Assembly: GCA_001414345.1 (NCBI GenBank)
Contig: LLCB01000056.1
Span: 170,870 to 234,869 of the forward strand
Source of the DNA: Hymenoscyphus infarciens
Lineage: Eukaryota > Ascomycota > Leotiomycetes > Helotiales > Helotiaceae
Direction of reading: 5' to 3'
Length of the DNA: 64,000 nucleotides
A model generated the notes under the pieces. The model had not been told where the DNA came from. It was given only the letters and a program-made list of their open reading frames with translations, and made no database searches. Made by a program: the position numbers and the translations under genes. This document shows, in pieces, positions 45,322 to 55,979 of the stretch (positions are counted from its first letter, which is position 1; each line of letters starts with the position of its first letter).

Positions 45322-46869
45322 TCAAAGCAGACCTTGCTTTTGAAGATCATAATACACCTTTTCAGGCATAACATTGCCTTCACCATCCTCCATTTGTACC
45401 ACACTTCCTTCATCATTCTTATTCTTCTTCTTATCTCGTGTGATCTTCTCCCATAACTTTTCTGCATCCGCAATATCTGTGATTTCCCGGAAAAGCGTGG
45501 TATTTGTGATACCCAAGCATTTCAACCCGTAAATATGACGGGCTTCGTTGAAATGCTTGTCAAATGCCCTCCTTCCCATGTAGACATAATTGCCACAAAT
45601 CTCGCACCTAAACTCGACACCAAGACCATGAAGCTTGTAAAGCCAAAATGGAATTGGCTTCCCGTCCCAAGCCAACGGCAACTTCAATGGGTTGTATATC
45701 TTTTCATCGCCATCTGACTCGCTGTCAGAATCCTCTCCATGTTGCGGTCCAACGGAAGTTGACTCTGCAAATAGAGCATCTAATTCCATCTGTCGTTCTC
45801 GTTCAGTCATTCCTTGTCTTCTTTCGATGTTGACGCGGGTATCGCTTCTCTCTTGTGACATCGCCGCCGCGAGACGTTTTACTCTGTACTCTCGTTCTGC
45901 GATGGCTCTCTCCTTCAGTCGCAAAGTGGATGGACCTCGATTTTCAAAAGTGGTTGTATCATCACCGTTTTCTGACTGACGTGCCTTTCTCAACTCTGCT
46001 GCCCGAATGTGCTTCTTCCCGGTCAAATGCGCCTTGTGGACATTCTCGTTCTTGAATTCCTTTTCACAATCCGCACACCAAATAGCATCTCCAGCTGGCC
46101 CATTTGATGGCGCAGGTATCTCCAGGGCCCATCCCCGAACATCGTTATCTTCCCAAGCTTTCGTGAAATCCTCGTCGAAGCTGGTGAATAGCTTGTCTAA
46201 ATTCTCGAGCGGTCGGGTTCGTTTTAAAAAGCTTTCCAGATAATTTGCAAGTTCTCCAACATAAGTGAAATATTGATCCGTCATCTTATCTGGGCGCTTG
46301 ATGTTGCATTGTGGGGGTGTGAAGCTGTCGAAGGCATCGAGGTATTGGAGGTATGTTTGGCGCTTTATCCCTGGCAGATTAAGGTAGAGCTCGTGGATGG
46401 TGGTGAGATCAAGGAATCTGCCAAATGCCTCCTCTCCTGTAAACATGTTGTCGACCTCGGATATCATGGTCTCTCCCTCCGCTGGGGCCTTTTTCTTGTA
46501 CGCCTTCTCTAGATTCTCGACGGGCTCGTTGGGGTATTTCTGGTGGAAGGTCTTGATTTCATTTAGCTGACTGTAGAATTCCTTCAAGGGTTCGCCCGTG
46601 GATATGGACTGTATTTCCTTTGATCGAGTGCCCTCCACATCTTTGTAAATATCGAGTAGTCTTTTGGATTGGTCCTGGATGCGATCTAGGAAACCTGAAA
46701 TTTGGTGATCTCGATTTAACCTCTCCCGAACCTGCATGTATTAGCTTTGCACTCCAGTATTTTTTGTGGTTGACCCTACCTGGCGAGGGTCTTCCGCAAC
46801 CCTATCGCTGATCGCTTGCTCGAGCCTTTCGAGATCCTCATGGAGGAATCTCTGTTCTTCTAAGATCAT
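45322..46869 (-). CDS. PRP9: Splicing factor 3a subunit 3 (SF3a60/Prp9/Sap61)
   Basis: Exons 46869-46780 and 46731-45322 around a 48-bp intron (GTAGGG donor, GCTAATAC branch); product 499 aa (human SF3A3 501). Component of the U2 snRNP, needed for prespliceosome formation in the nucleus. N-terminal helical start MILEEQRFLHEDLERLEQAI; conserved middle RQTYLQYLDAFDSFTPPQCN; a first C2H2-type finger at ~255-280 (CADCEKEF ... HLTGKKH); an acidic linker (EDSDSESDGDE); then the matrin-type finger at ~410-435 (CEICGNYVYMGRRAFDKHF ... ARHIYGLKCLGI). All hallmark parts are intact. Its start faces that of FAL1, 311 bp away. Confidence 0.97.
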
Positions 46870-47180
46870 GGCTGTGGCCTTGCTGTATGCGCAATACAGA
46901 CGGAAGATTTGTGTTCAAACTCTCAGCAACCCAACAGTATATGCTAGTAGCGAGGGGGCGTGGAGGTGAATTGGTGTGAGGGTGTTGAATTTTGTATGAC
47001 AGCTACCTCCAGAAGTTTTGAGGCTGAGATTGCGCTATCCAATCAATTTCCTCCCCCGTACTCCTTAGCCTCCCTCTCCACCAAAATTTACACCGACCCT
47101 AGCTCGCCTCGCCCTCTATCAAAACAACCTCTACACCAATACCACCTGCAAATCTACGTCTAACAAATACAATCGCAATC
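46870..47180. promoter_or_regulatory. Shared divergent promoter of PRP9 and FAL1
   Basis: The only space (311 bp) between two genes that start in opposite directions. It contains a pyrimidine-rich track on the FAL1 side (CCTCCCTCTCCACC near 47069-47082) and CCAATCA at 47039-47045, a CCAAT-type box. Both genes must be driven from here; co-regulation is inferred. Confidence 0.65.
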
Positions 47181-48477
47181 ATGGCAGACGGTATCGATCG
47201 CAAGGCCGAGGAGAGAATGGAGTTTTCAACCTCCAAGGATGTGACAGTCATTCCCACCTTCTCTGATATGCACTTGAAGGGTAAGAGCATTGCGCTCATT
47301 CCAACTACAACCTTCTAAATATGAATAGAGAACCTTCTCCGTGGCATCTACGCTTATGGATACGAATCGCCATCCGCTGTTCAATCTCGTGCGATTGTCC
47401 AAATCTGCAAAGGTCGTGATACCATCGCCCAGGCGCAATCTGGTACTGGTAAAACCGCAACCTTCTCCATCAGTATGCTCCAGGTCATCGACACAGCCGT
47501 ACGCGAGACACAAGCTCTTGTCCTTTCCCCCACCCGAGAACTCGCGACACAAATTCAGTCGGTTGTTATGGCGCTGGGCGATTACATGAACGTGCAATGT
47601 CACGCATGCATTGGAGGAACAAATGTTGGAGAGGATATCCGCAAGCTCGAATACGGTCAGCACATTGTATCTGGAACTCCAGGTCGTGTTGCCGATATGA
47701 TTCGTCGCCGAAATCTCAGAACTCGCCATATCAAGATGTTGGTTTTGGACGAGGCTGACGAGTTGTTGAACCGTGGTTTCCGTGAGCAAATCTACGATGT
47801 ATACCGATATCTTCCTCCGGCGACTCAAGTTGTGGTTGTTTCCGCTACCCTTCCATACGATGTCCTCGATATGACTACGAAATTCATGACAGATCCAGTT
47901 CGCATCCTCGTCAAGCGTGATGAATTGACCTTGGAAGGCCTGAAGCAATACTTTATCGCTGTCGAGAAGGAGGAATGGAAATTCGACACTCTCTGTGATC
48001 TTTACGATACCCTTACCATCACTCAAGCTGTCATTTTCTGCAACACTCGCAGAAAGGTGGATTGGTTGACCGATAAGATGCGTGAAGCAAACTTCACTGT
48101 ATCTTCGATGCATGGAGAAATGCCGCAAAAGGAGAGAGATAGTATCATGCAAGACTTCCGTCAAGGAAATTCCAGAGTTTTGATATCTACGGATGTCTGG
48201 GCTCGTGGTATCGATGTTCAGCAAGTGTCCTTGGTCATTAACTACGACCTGCCAAGTAATCGTGAGAACTATATTCACCGTATTGGTAGATCTGGTAGAT
48301 TCGGACGAAAGGGTGTTGCGATCAATTTTGTGACGAGTGAGGATGTGAGAATTCTGCGGGATATTGAGTGTAAGTTTTCCCTGATTTATGTACTTATACC
48401 CAGGCTAATCAATAACAGTGTATTACTCCACTCAAATCGATGAGATGCCAATGAATGTTGCAGATCTTCTAGCATAA
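47181..48477 (+). CDS. FAL1: DEAD-box RNA helicase Fal1/eIF4A-III
   Basis: Exons 47181-47280, 47329-48369, 48419-48477; introns of 48 and 49 bp; 399 aa, the same length as yeast Fal1. ATP-dependent RNA helicase: Fal1 acts in 18S rRNA maturation; the orthologue eIF4A-III is the core of the exon junction complex. All motifs are present in order: Q-motif region ([14 protein letters not shown]), AQSGTGKT (Walker A), PTRELA, GGTNV, SGTPGR, DEADE (a DEAD variant as written: LDEADELL), [24 protein letters not shown], and [13 protein letters not shown]. The C terminus [18 protein letters not shown] is the eIF4A-III/Fal1 signature. No defect seen. Confidence 0.97.
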
Positions 48478-49550
48478 GGAGAAGATATGGATCTCATTGT
48501 AGGATTATGAAGACAATCGTTATGATAATGCGATGCCTTTCAGGCGAGGGGAATTGCGTGGGAGGAAGGGGTGACGCCTAAAAAAGTAAGGCTCCTGTTC
48601 CGGTTCCTGTTTTGTTGACATCTTGCTGACATATCTCACTTAATCCAGGTCCCAAATTGAATTTGATCATCAAAAATACCTCTTGACAATTTACGCGAAT
48701 CTCGGGCTGCTTCTCGTTACTAACTATATGACAAACACTCGTCGAGTACCAAGATATACCCCCTCCACTAACATGAAAGGTCTGCAGTCACATCAATGGA
48801 CAACCCGTTTTATCTTCCACGTTTGGATTATGAGTTGCGATTTGCCGTTTGCGGTTCCGTCGTTCTTGGCTTATGTTAAATTTAGGACGCGAAAAGAGTG
48901 TAGCTGGGGGTTATGGGCGGGTTGAGATTTCATGCTGGGTTGCCCTGCTACAAACCGCTGGAAGCGTACAAATGAGCACTAAAGCCCCATTATACCCATA
49001 TGCCTATTTCTCATGAATCTAACACGGTACTCAGTAAGATTCCTTATTAGAGAAGTCCCAAGTGCCCGAAGTGGAAAACCGCCACTTTTTCTTGAAGACT
49101 GTCGTAATAGTATTTGTCTGCTCTTAGAACCTATTGGCAGAGTGGTCTGTCCCTTCTTCATCATGATTCCGGGCTTTGCATTTATTCTGAAGTTACTGTG
49201 GACGATAGTTCGCCAGTGCTTGAAAACTGCAAACAAAATTGGGTTTATTCGCCTTCACTGTCGTTGGTCAGGAGAGATTAAAAAATCGAGTAGTTCTAAC
49301 GCACAGCCCGTTGACATTGTCAGGGCACTGAGTTGGTCGAGTGTCTAAGGACTTTGGTTCATCCCGATCTTTGTATTATAAATCGTTTAGTTTTCTTTTT
49401 TTACCTAGGTTGGTTCTTAGTCGAGAGATCCAACGATGACACGGGACTGGCTTATGACAAGATTTTCGTTGTCATCGTTCTGATTGTAGAAGTATTTATC
49501 ATTGATATATTTATTTGTTTTTCTATAGTAATATTATAATATTTTAAACT
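48478..49550. other. Intergenic up to the AT-rich block
   Basis: 3' region of FAL1 and about 1 kb with no recognisable gene. Base composition is normal until ~49500, where it changes abruptly to the AT-rich, CpA/TpG-poor state. Confidence 0.45.
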
Positions 49551-49794
49551 ATTTCTATTAATCTTTATAATTAGAATATATACGTTTAGAAGTCTTTTAT
49601 AAGAAATTTACTTACGTATAGTAGCCTATATGACAGTATTCTAGATATACTAAAAAGTTAGAGATATAAGACTTAATACCTATATACGATATATTCTATA
49701 AACCTCTAGCTCTTATTTAAGAGTCTATAGAGCTAAGTTTAAGTTATAGCGAGTTATAGTAGTAGAAGAAGAGAGAGAGAGAGAGAGAGAATTA

Positions 49795-49899
49795 TATAAT
49801 AGTACGAAATATATACAACTATAGTAGAGGCATATAGGAGTACGTATAATAGAATAACGTATATAGATACTAAGCACTAATATAGAAGAAAATAATAAC
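49795..49899 (-). repeat. Truncated LTR fragment, reverse orientation
   Basis: Reverse complement matches the last ~105 bp of the 351-bp LTR at 51723-52073 almost base for base (CGTACTATTATA end, CTATATACGTTATTCTATTA), then similarity stops. A remnant of another copy of that LTR family. Confidence 0.75.
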
Positions 49900-51722
49900 T
49901 GTCTCTCTTCTATACTAAACATAAACGTCTATATATAAGAGGTTAGAAGCTTCTAAGTTCTAATAATAATAATAACTAAGCTCTGTCTAATATAACTAAT
50001 ACTAAATAATAAGAGCTAAAAAGCTAAATATATAACCTCTAAACCTTTAGAAAGCTAAATATATAACATCTGAACCTTAATCTCTTCTATATATAAATGT
50101 CGGAGATTAATATCTTTAGTACTTCGCTTATATAAGTATCGGTTATTTATAATCTCAGCTCTAGATATATTAGAGGTATTAGTAATACTTAAGAGTATTA
50201 GCAGTTTTACGAATACTAATAATTTAGAATAGTACTATTATATAATAATCTAGGATAGTATACTATTATATTCTCTCTCTTTTAAAAAGACTTGTTCTAA
50301 GTCTTTAGTTATCGATCGGTATAGTATTAAGTTAATTAGAGTATTATTTGTCTCTTTATTATAAAGAATGTAATTTATCTTACTATTATAGTATCTAGTA
50401 GTTAGAGTAGAGTCGGTAGCTAGTAGTATTATTATTTAAGAGCTAATTGCTCTTTGTTTACTACTATATACTATATAATAATAAGATACGAATAGAAGAG
50501 AGGCTAATAATTAGCTATTAGATAGAAAGTAGTATACTACTATAGAGTTATTATATTCTTACTATTATTATATATTATAATAGTAATTATTAAGTAATAA
50601 ATAATAATCGTAAAGTAATAGCTATTATTATAAGTAGTATATTAGTAGGCGACTTTTCTCTAATTCTAACTTTTCTTCTTCTTTTCTTTTTATCTAAATA
50701 ATATAAATAATAAGAATATCTTTTAATTAGATATATTCTTATATACTAACTTATCTTCTAGAATATATATATATATTATATATATATATATAAAAGTAAG
50801 TTCTTCTCTTCTAGATTAGACCTAATTTAGAGCTAATCTAATATAGTAAAATGCCTCTTTTATATTCTCCTAGTATACTTCTAGCTATCTACTAAGTCTA
50901 CTACGTTTAGTGTCTTTAGATAAAATCTTAGAATAGAGATTATATATATACTTTTAAGAAGCCGAAGTCGAAGAAGTATAGGTACTATATTAAGTAGAAT
51001 ACTATATATATCCTAGTAAGTTTAATCTTAAATATATACTAAATTTATTTTAACTTAGGTAGTTACTATAGTTTATTAAGAAGGAGTTTAGTAAGCTTAA
51101 GCTTAAAGAGGAGAAGAGAGAGATTAAGAAGGCTACTAAGGCCTTAGAGAAGGTATTAGTTATTACTAGTATAGAGGTACTAAAGAATAGTTTAAAGGTA
51201 TAGTTTACTCTTCTAGAGAAGACTTAGGCGCTTTATACTAAGGTTACTATAAGTATCTCTTACTTATTAGAGAGGTTTTAGTTATTAATATTTAATAGTT
51301 CTTATACTATATTATAAAGAGTAGGACCTCTGTCTAAACCTAGATTTAAGTTCTCTTTAAGACTTATTTAAAGAGTTTATAAGTATTCTCTTTAAAGCTA
51401 GTTATAAGAGGTTATTAAGGTAAGAAGTATACTTATAAAAAGAAGGTAGAGAAAGAGCTAATTTAGGCTTCTTATACTTAAGAGAGTAGAGAGAAGGATA
51501 ATAAGTTAGAGGAAGAAGAGGCTATAGCTTAGAGAGAGTTAGTAAGCTCTATTTTAGTAGTAACTTAGTTATAGTTCTTTACTTTATTAATTTTAAATAT
51601 TTCTACTAGTTAGTATTTTATCTTAGGTTTTTATTATAAGTTCCTTATTAAGAGTAACTAGAATTAGAGAGTATTAATTAAGTTTTATAAATTAACTCTT
51701 TTATCTAATTCTTATCTAATTT

Positions 51723-52073
51723 TGTGATAGTATACCGTCCTATATAGCCGATATTACGTGACATATGCTATATATATTAGCTTTTAGTAGTTATTGTTTT
51801 ATATTATCTAATTTAAGAAGGTTACGTCTGTCTAGACTTTTAGACGTACTTTATAGAGTTCAGGCTTTTATATTAGCCGACGTATATCGTTGTTCGGTTT
51901 TATACCTCTTTTATATTATCTAAAACCTCTTATATATAGTAGCTTACTCCTAGAGTTAGAAAAGGCTAGTTATTATTTTCTTCTATATTAGTACCTAGTA
52001 TCTATATACGTTATTCTATTATACGCACTCCTATATACCTCTACTATAGTTATATATATTTCGTACTATTATA
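51723..52073 (+). repeat. 5' LTR, 351 bp
   Basis: Direct copy of 54933-55283. Differences are almost all transitions, for example GTATACCGTCCTATATAGC here versus GCATACTGTCTTATATAGC there. Confidence 0.88.
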
Positions 52074-52599
52074 TAAAAACAATAACTCTTCTTTGCTAAT
52101 AACGGCCTTAATAATATCTCTTTTTAAGCTTATTACTACTCTTTATTTAGAAGTCGATTTACTCTCGATTTAGAATATTATAACGACATTCTTATATAGC
52201 TAGGTAATTAGAGACTACTTAGATAGCTAGTAATAGTAGGGTTTATTATCTATATAGATAGCTAGTATAAATCGTGTTTTAGTATACGTTAAGGGATTAG
52301 AATACGCTGAGTATTTCCCGAGAGTTCTAATAACCCTAGATTTGGTAAATAAGCCGACTTATAATAGTTATCTAGAAAGCTTCTAAATCTAATCCTACCT
52401 CCCCCCCCCCTCTAATTTAATATTTAATATATTAGAATCTAGAGCGACCCCTAGTCCCTTCTAAGCTCCGCTTCTAAGTGTAGAGCGCTCTCTTAGAGAA
52501 CAAAGTTAAGCCTCTACTAAAAGGTTTCTAACTTAGTACCGTATACCTAAGAACGGTAAGAAACCTAAGAATAATAAAGGCAAAGGCCTAGCGCTTAGA

Positions 52600-53620
52600 A
52601 GCTAGAGAGATTAATAGGACTTCTTAAATATAGACTAGATATAGTTAGTTATATAAGCTTTAGAAGTAGAAAATCAAGAAATAAGGAATCAGCTAGCTAA
52701 GCTAGAAAGACAGATAAGCAACCTTATATTTTAAAGTTAATAACTCGCTTTGCCTCTGAACCCTCTCCGATCCTACTCTCTTTTAAACATTCGTTTAAAC
52801 TAACCTTCGCTTTTATACTCTTTTTAGCTATAAATAGCTACTTCTAATACCTTCTAATATTCCCCTACTTAATATAGCTCTAAAGCTACTTTAAATACCC
52901 TTTAATAAAAAAGTAAGATAACTAAAAAGATCGAACCTTTAGATAATAGTATTTCACCTATATACTAATAATAGAAGATATTAGTATAAGATAGACTCTA
53001 TATAAATGCTAACTACTATAGTTTACCTCTAATATATAAAGCCCTTATTTAAGGTATAATAACTAGACTAGCTAGAAACTACCTAGAGCCTAGATATAAG
53101 TTAGAGTCGGTTTAGAATACTTTCTAAGATTAAGAAGAGATAGTTACTCTTTTAGATACCTACTTTTTAACTAGTTATAAGATAGAGGATACTTAGAACG
53201 CTTTTAGATCCTTATAAATAGACGCTAAAGAAACTTTTACTAAATTTAAAAGTTGCTTCTTAAGTATAGCTATACTTAGAGAAGTATATAAATTAGATAG
53301 GTTCTTATATATATAGGAAAAGATTATACCTTAGCTTTAAAACTTAGCTACTATAGAGAAGAGACGCTAGAATTATAACTTTACTAAGATAGTGTCTAAT
53401 CTTTTAGCTATAGATAAGGAGATACGCTAAAACGCTAAGTTATATAATATTAGTATATCGGTCTAAAATACCCTCTTCTTATCTGATTTAGCTCTAAACT
53501 CTCTATAATATAATAGAGAATCGTCCTCTACTTTAGAAGTAGAATTAGAAGATAAAGAATCAGAATTAGAAGACGATTTCGAATAAGTCCTTAAGTACCT
53601 TAAAGAGAATAAGGCGGCCT
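52600..53620 (+). pseudogene. Relic Gag of the LTR element
   Basis: Plus-strand coding with RIP-type stops. It has an N-terminal coiled-coil-like stretch (~52640-52740) followed by the fungal Gypsy-type Gag core at ~53060-53420, with words ARNYLEPRYKLES, WEEIVTLLDTYF, RSL, FTKFKS, LREVYKLDRFLY. An acidic Glu/Asp stretch lies near 53530-53590. No protease, reverse transcriptase or integrase follows. Positions approximate. Confidence 0.6.
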
Positions 53621-53704
53621 ATAGGCCTAAGTAATATAGTTCCTACGATAGTACCGATAAATGTCGTACCTAAAACTATATCCCTTTTTAAACTTCGGTA
53701 TTAA

Positions 53705-54520
53705 GTTTATTTAACTAGCTGAAACCCCTCCTTTTATTATCTTAAACATTAGATAGTATTTTTCAATATTTAGTAATAACTTCGTTTTTAACTAGCTAAA
53801 ACTCCTCCTTTTATTATTCTAAACTTTAGATAACATTTTTAATATTTAATATTAAGTTTATTTAACTAGCTAAAACATCACCTCTTTTATTATCTCTAGA
53901 TACTTAGATAAGAATTTTAATATAATAACATTTAGTAATAAACTCCTTTAACTAGCTGAAAATACTCTTATTATTATCTCTAGTTACTTAGATAATAAAT
54001 TTAACTTTAATAACTCGGCTATAACTTCGCCTTTAAATAGCTAAAACCCTACCGACTCTAGTAAGGAGTCTTTCTTACTTTTATTACTTTCTTTTTACTT
54101 CTAGCTAGGCTAGAAGTTCTTTTTTTATTCTAATTTAAATTAGATATAAATCAGTTATAATATACTCTCTACTAGGATAAAACTTAGAAGTAAGCTCTTA
54201 GCTAAGTTATTACTATTAATCCTAACTAAGTACTATCTAACTTTACTTTAAACTACTACGACCTAAGTTTAGACGAATTAGATATAAATCGATATACTCT
54301 TAAAAGGATAGTAACCTCTTAGCTAAGTTATTACTATCTATAATATTATTAACTTTTTTATTTTCAACTTTACTCTAAATAACCGCTAACCTTAGTTTAG
54401 ACGAACTTATACTCTTTTTTCATTTTAAATTCGTTAAATTAGATACGAATTAATATACTCTTAAAGTAAGCTCTTAACTAAGTTATTACTACCTCTTAAC
54501 TAAATAACTTCTAACTCTAC
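53705..54520. repeat. Two diverged tandem-repeat tracts in the LTR element
   Basis: Tract 1 (53705-54048) has about four units of 70-85 bp, each starting AACTAGCT(G/A)AAA and containing CTTTTATTAT...TAGATA. Tract 2 (~54120-54520) has about three units of ~145 bp sharing AATTAGATA...AAT, ATATACTC and TCTTAGCTAAGTTATTACT. Both are non-coding and fill most of the space where pol would be. Confidence 0.65.
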
Positions 54521-54932
54521 TCTAAACTTTTAAATTTAACTTTTAAACTTTTTTCTAATTTTACTTTAAACTTTTAAACTTTTAAATTTTTAAACTTTTT
54601 AAACTTTAAACTTTTTCTAACTTACTAGACAGAATCAGACTACACTCTTTTAATAGACGCGAATACTTGCTTTAATATTAAAGGATTAGAAATAAAGTCT
54701 CTTTTATAAGTATCTATGAATTAGGTTAGTTACGATTTAGAACTAATATCTTGTCTCGCTTATAACAAATTATAATAAATAAAGCATCTATAAACTTAGA
54801 TTAGCTACGATTTAAACCCTAACTTTCTCACCTATGACAAATATAATAAATATAACACTTAAACTATCTTAATTTAACCTTAAATAATAAGAGAGAGAAG
54901 ACTTAGGATAAGTCTTTTTTAAGAGAGAAGGA

Positions 54933-55283
54933 TATAATAGCATACTGTCTTATATAGCTAATATTATATAATATATACTATATATATTAGCTTTTAGTAG
55001 TTATTGTTTTATATTATCTAATTTAAGAAGGTTATATCTATCTAGACTTTTAGACGTACTTCGTAGAGTTTAGGCTTTTATATTAGCCGACGTATATCGT
55101 TGTTTAGTTTTATACCTCTTTTATATTATCTAAAACCTCTTATATATAGTAGCCTACTCCTAGAGTTAGAAAAGGCTAGTTATTGTTTTCTTCTATATTA
55201 GTGTCTAGTATCTATATACGTTATTCTACTATACGTACTCCTATATGCCTCTACTATAGTTGTATATATTTCGTGCTATTATA
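54933..55283 (+). repeat. 3' LTR, 351 bp
   Basis: Direct partner of 51723-52073; preceded by the polypurine tract and followed by the AATTT target duplicate. Confidence 0.88.
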
Positions 55284-55288
55284 AATTT

Positions 55289-55608
55289 CTATATATTAAG
55301 CTATTTAAAGAGGTATTAGAGTAGTCCTAGCTCTTCTAGATATTTAGTATAAAAGTCTTTTAGATAATATAGTAAACTCTAAAGATTATCTATAAAATAC
55401 TAAGTAGAATCTAAATTATATCTAACCTATTTTACCTAGTATTATAGCTATCTTTTAAAAAGTCTATTACTAAGTATTTCTTATAACTTCTATTCTTATA
55501 TACCTTTAATAATATCTAGTAGAGGCTCTAAAGCCTCTTATTCTAGTAAGAGAGTATTTAGATCCTTTAAAAGTATATTAGAGGTAAAAATATTATAAAT
55601 TAATAAGT
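55289..55608 (-). pseudogene. Gypsy pol relic, chromodomain end
   Basis: Reading the minus strand from 63388 and jumping the Copia insertion, the frame continues here: LSKDL then LIYNIFTSNIL, followed by a chromodomain-like stretch (EW at a RIP stop, EIL, LQY, VKWVRYN, TWY) and LKDFYTKYLEELGLL. This matches the end of fungal Gypsy integrases with a C-terminal chromodomain (IHxVF... EWEVEEIL... LQYLVKW.GY...TWxP). Many TAG/TAA codons stand where Trp or Gln is expected. Placement is by eye. Confidence 0.65.
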
Positions 55609-55783
55609 TGTTATAGGACAAAGGTGGGTCAGACAAAGGATCACCTAATGATCCCTACCTTTTAAGTAAGAAGCATAGTATTTAAAGCCTTATACTCTCC
55701 TCTATAGTTCTAGGAATTAAGTATCTACTTTAACTTTACTTTACTTATCTTATACTCTTAATATAGCTTCTATAATCGCTATA
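55609..55783 (+). repeat. 5' LTR of the Copia element, 175 bp
   Basis: Nearly identical to 63213-63387; differences are transitions (for example GGTGGGTCAGACAAAGGATC versus GGTAGGTTAGATAAAGGATT). Confidence 0.92.
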
Positions 55784-55979
55784 GTTATAAGCCTAGTTAG
55801 TAGATAGGATACTACTTCTACTACGTTAGTTATATTAGCTTTATTTTCTTTTTTATTTATCTTTATCTTCTTCTTAAGAGTACTACTTTTATAATAGTAA
55901 GCTTACTCTCAACTAAAAAGGTCCTCCTTACTAACTAAAACTCGTAGCCTATATAGTATAACCGCTTCTTTTATATTAC

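Larger units (their letters stand above)
51723..55283 (+). mobile_element. LTR retrotransposon, 3.6 kb, gag-only
   Basis: Two 351-bp direct repeats bound the element. They begin TGTGATAG (5') and TATAATAG (3', G-to-A changed) and both end CTATTATA. A 5-bp duplication AATTT flanks it at 51718-51722 and 55284-55288. A purine stretch AAGAGAGAAGGA (54921-54932) stands directly before the 3' LTR, as a polypurine tract should. The 2.86 kb interior has gag-like relic coding but no reverse transcriptase or integrase, so this is a non-autonomous element. It appears to sit inside the minus-strand Gypsy relic. Confidence 0.85.

Noticed and set aside
51060..51560. Charged plus-strand relic coding (KRRREIKKATKALEKV) as a pogo/Tc1 transposase tail
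   Set aside because: Resemblance is limited to charge and helical character, and the minus strand may be the Gypsy 3' end; not enough to assign either.
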